In this document: piece by piece, positions 62,403 through 64,000 of the stretch
How the letters are laid out: the number at the start of each line of letters is the position of its first letter
Numbering within the stretch: the first letter of the stretch is position 1
From: Bradyrhizobium manausense
Lineage (GTDB): Bacteria > Pseudomonadota > Alphaproteobacteria > Rhizobiales > Xanthobacteraceae
DNA: 64,000 bases
Assembly (NCBI RefSeq): GCF_018129685.1
Contig: NZ_JAFCLG010000003.1
Coordinates: 248,001-312,000 of the forward strand
Direction: 5' to 3'
The notes under the pieces: model-generated
What the model was told of the DNA's origin: nothing
Databases searched by the model: none
Seen by the model: the letters and a program-made list of their open reading frames with translations, nothing else
Translations under genes and position numbers: made by a program

Positions 62403-62744
62403 TCAGCCACAGACTCGGACGCGACGGACGCGCCAGGCGTAGCCGTCCCAGAAGCGCTGCCTCTGCCAGACACAACCACCGCCGTAATAGTCGTCGGCGA
62501 CATAGCCGGGACCCGGCGCGTAGTAGCGGGGCGGGTAGTAGCCGGGGCCGTAATAGCCCGGACCATAGGCGTAACCCGGGCCAGGCCCGTAATAATACGG
62601 TGAGGCCAAAGCGCCGCCGACAATGGCGCCGCCGATGATGCCGGCAGCGACGCCAGCCGCCACACCACGCTGTGCATGGGCCGGCGTTCCGGCGGTCAGG
62701 ACCAGAGTGGCGGCCGCAGCGACGGCCATAAGTGTCTTCTTCAT
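62403..62744 (-). CDS. Exported glycine-zipper protein (paralogue 2)
   Basis: 113 residues. Signal peptide MKKTLMAVAAAATLVLTAG..AHAQ, glycine zipper GVAAGVAAGIIGGAIVGGALAS, then a Tyr/Gly/Pro-rich insert (YYYGPGPGYAYGPGYYGPG and more) and the same C-terminal motif C-x-WQRQRFWDGYAW-x-x-RxVRVC. It differs from paralogue 1 mainly by the Tyr-rich insert. The pair probably arose by local duplication. The 239-nt gap between them (62164-62402) shows no other gene. Confidence 0.85.
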   Translation of the reverse strand: MKKTLMAVAAAATLVLTAGTPAHAQRGVAAGVAAGIIGGAIVGGALASPYYYGPGPGYAYGPGYYGPGYYPPRYYAPGPGYVADDYYGGGCVWQRQRFWDGYAWRVRRVRVCG

Positions 62745-62879
62745 CGGAACGACCTTTCACGGGAACGCGTAGCACTGGCGGCAAAGTTCCATATTTCGCT
62801 TGAATGATCAATGAACGGCGTATTGGCCAGGTGCGACCAATTGGTGGATGCAGCGGCCATTTTTGCCCAGGAGACGACC

Positions 62880-63179
62880 ATGAACGCCCTGACCAATGCC
62901 CTGATCGCCCTCGGAGCCGTCGGCGTGGTTGGATATGCCCTGATGACGCATCTTCAGAATCGAGCCCCGCGCCCGCGCGCCAGGGCAGGCGGCAACAGCG
63001 GAGGTGGCGACAGTTATTCGGATACGACCAATGACGGCTTCTCGCTGGGAAGCTGGTTCTCCAGCGACAGTTCGGCAAGCTCGACCGACAGCGGCAGTTG
63101 CTCCACCGGCGACAGCGGCAGCAGCGGCGGAGATTGCGGTGGCGGCGGCGATGGTGGGGGCGGGGGAAGCAGCGATTGA
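62880..63179 (+). CDS. Small single-pass protein with Ser/Gly-rich tail
   Basis: 99 residues from the ATG at 62880, preceded by AGGAG. A single N-terminal helix (NALIALGAVGVVGYALMTHL) is followed by a basic patch (NRAPRPRARAGG) and a Ser/Gly/Asp-rich tail that becomes almost pure Gly with two Cys (SGSCSTGDSGSSGGDCGGGG). I recognise no family, although Gly/Ser-rich tails of this kind occur in small exported or membrane proteins. Divergent from the glycine-zipper gene. Confidence 0.65.
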   Translation: MNALTNALIALGAVGVVGYALMTHLQNRAPRPRARAGGNSGGGDSYSDTTNDGFSLGSWFSSDSSASSTDSGSCSTGDSGSSGGDCGGGGDGGGGGSSD

Positions 63180-63220
63180 ACCCCGATCCGGCATCATCTT
63201 GATCCAGCGCAACTCGCTAT

Positions 63221-63237
63221 TTTAGAGCCGTTCTAGG
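63221..63237 (+). promoter_or_regulatory. ICE/Irr-box-like element upstream of bfd
   Basis: TTTAGAGCCGTTCTAGG is an imperfect match to the 7-3-7 iron control element TTTAGAA-N3-TTCTAAA bound by the haem-responsive regulator Irr in Rhizobiales. It lies about 110 nt ahead of the bfd start. It also overlaps a TAGAGCC / GGCTCTA hairpin, so the match should be treated with caution. Confidence 0.5.
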
Positions 63238-63346
63238 CTCTATCCGGGCCAGTTTGGAATAGCTTGAAATACCGGTTTTTCCTTTTGCATCCGGCTGGCC
63301 GCTTAAATATCGATGATGGCGCATCACCGAAGGGCCTACCGCTTCC

Positions 63347-63619
63347 ATGATCGTTTGTTCCTGTAACGTGCTGAGCGATGACGACATCCGCGCCGCCGTC
63401 GGCGAGTCCGACGATGCTGTGCGTCATGCCAAGCAAGTCTATGGATGTCTGGGATGCAGCGCCGAATGCGGTCGCTGCGCGCGGACCATCAAGACCATCA
63501 TTGACGAAGTGCTCGGCCCCTGCGCACAGTCCTGCTGCGCCGGCTGTCCGCACAGCCACACCGTTGCCGCCAACGACGAGCCCGCTGCACTGGCTCAGTT
63601 CGCTCTCGCAGCCTGCTGA
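63347..63619 (+). CDS. bfd: Bacterioferritin-associated ferredoxin with Cys-rich C-terminal extension
   Basis: 90 residues. The BFD-like [2Fe-2S] domain has Cys4 and Cys6 (MIVCSCNVLSDDDIR) and Cys41 and Cys44 (ECGRCARTIK), matching the Cys4/6/38/41 pattern of E. coli Bfd. Bfd donates electrons to bacterioferritin to release stored iron. After the domain the protein continues with EVLGPCAQSCCAGCPHSH, four more Cys and two His, which E. coli Bfd lacks. The bfr gene follows 134 nt downstream with its own ICE. Confidence 0.93.
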   Translation: MIVCSCNVLSDDDIRAAVGESDDAVRHAKQVYGCLGCSAECGRCARTIKTIIDEVLGPCAQSCCAGCPHSHTVAANDEPAALAQFALAAC

Positions 63620-63694
63620 CATCTTCCACACTCTGATCTGAGCTTTTCCCCGGCAGCGCCTTCCCGTAGCCGGTTGCTCTCGTGTTTGATCTCA

Positions 63695-63711
63695 TTTAGA
63701 AGCGTTCTAAA
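63695..63711 (+). promoter_or_regulatory. ICE/Irr box upstream of bfr
   Basis: TTTAGAAGCGTTCTAAA is a perfect 7-3-7 inverted repeat matching the rhizobial iron control element. It lies 42 nt before the bfr ATG. Irr represses bacterioferritin genes through such sites when iron or haem is scarce, so expression here should rise with iron. Confidence 0.88.
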
Positions 63712-63753
63712 ATCGGACAGATCCGATTTGGACTGCAAGAGCGGGAGTGAACC

Positions 63754-64000
63754 ATGCAGGGCGACGCAAAAGTCATCGACTATCTCAACAAGGCGCTGCG
63801 TCATGAGCTGACTGCAATCAACCAGTACTGGCTGCACTATCGCTTCCTCGATAATTGGGGCCTGCTGGACATGGCCAAGGTCTGGCGCAAGGAGTCCATC
63901 GAGGAGATGGAGCACGCCGACAAGCTCACCGCGCGCATTCTGTTCTTCGATGGCTTCCCGAACATGCAGGTGCTCGATCCCCTGCGCATCGGCCAGAACG
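63754..64000 (+). CDS. bfr: Bacterioferritin, 3'-truncated by window edge
   Basis: The first 82 codons are visible, starting [20 protein letters not shown]. Ferroxidase ligands Glu18, Glu51 and His54 and the haem-ligand Met52 ([18 protein letters not shown]) are all in the expected places. Bacterioferritin stores iron as a ferric mineral in a 24-mer with haem at subunit interfaces. The gene runs off the right edge. A perfect Irr box precedes it and bfd lies upstream. Confidence 0.96.
   Translation, partial: MQGDAKVIDYLNKALRHELTAINQYWLHYRFLDNWGLLDMAKVWRKESIEEMEHADKLTARILFFDGFPNMQVLDPLRIGQN

Overview
The window is a high-GC chromosomal stretch from an alphaproteobacterium, almost certainly Bradyrhizobium or a very close relative. 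The evidence is a gene at 7940-9109 that reproduces the D-tartrate dehydratase characterised from Bradyrhizobium japonicum, including active-site positions K184, D213, E239, E265 and H322. Other support comes from Irr-type iron control elements at the bfr locus, an intracellular PHA depolymerase, and dense families of short palindromic intergenic repeats of the kind I recall from this genus. I see no rRNA, tRNA, CRISPR array, prophage, transposase or integrase.

Layout, left to right. Positions 1-4845 hold a nitroreductase tail and, on the minus strand, a tightly packed PQQ operon pqqABCDE. pqqA is a 26-codon peptide gene, and the operon ends in an overlapping prolyl-aminopeptidase-like gene. 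Positions 5095-9109 carry a DUF6894 protein, an amidase, a Cys-type glutathione peroxidase, a DUF3297 protein and D-tartrate dehydratase. Positions 9110-10110 are a repeat cluster around a small GIY-YIG gene. Positions 10111-19635 hold a DUF418 membrane protein, malonyl-CoA decarboxylase, a divergent AraC regulator/MFS pair and an RND efflux pump with its lipoprotein adaptor. At 19862-20355 lies a decayed solute-binding-protein gene.

Positions 20599-24734 carry a secreted phosphoesterase, a diheme peroxidase and a convergent secreted protein of unknown function, with a possible Pho box upstream. Next come a TadG-like vWA protein, a flavin monooxygenase/cupin/AraC group and a hybrid histidine kinase. 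Positions 31924-40492 form one system: a divergent XRE-cupin regulator, then an ABC peptide-type importer (binding protein, two permeases, fused double ATPase) whose operon also encodes a DadA-like FAD oxidoreductase and a GhrA-like 2-ketoacid reductase. This suggests uptake of an amino compound, oxidation to a keto acid, then reduction to a hydroxy acid.

Positions 40607-49730 are a mixed set of single genes: an Ada-AraC fragment protein, a thioesterase, phaZ, a GST, an AraC-GyrI regulator, an SMP-30 hydrolase, a GNAT, a GMC oxidoreductase and an orphan Imm53-like immunity gene. Positions 49731-50558 are non-coding and repeat-rich. Positions 50559-54867 hold a MoxR ATPase/CoxE-like vWA pair separated by a small membrane gene, then two sulfurtransferases. 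Positions 54880-62744 carry envelope and housekeeping genes (proline-rich membrane protein, L,D-transpeptidase, 2-hydroxyacid dehydrogenase, ettA, lytic transglycosylase, two paralogous glycine-zipper exported proteins). The window closes with bfd and the start of bfr, each preceded by an ICE/Irr-box-like element.

No defence island or clearly new large system is evident. The most unusual items are the repeat cluster around the GIY-YIG gene, the ABC/DadA/GhrA operon, the phosphoesterase/diheme-peroxidase unit, the orphan Imm53 gene beside the long non-coding repeat region, and the Cys-rich tail of Bfd. All identifications are from reading the sequence; no database search was run.
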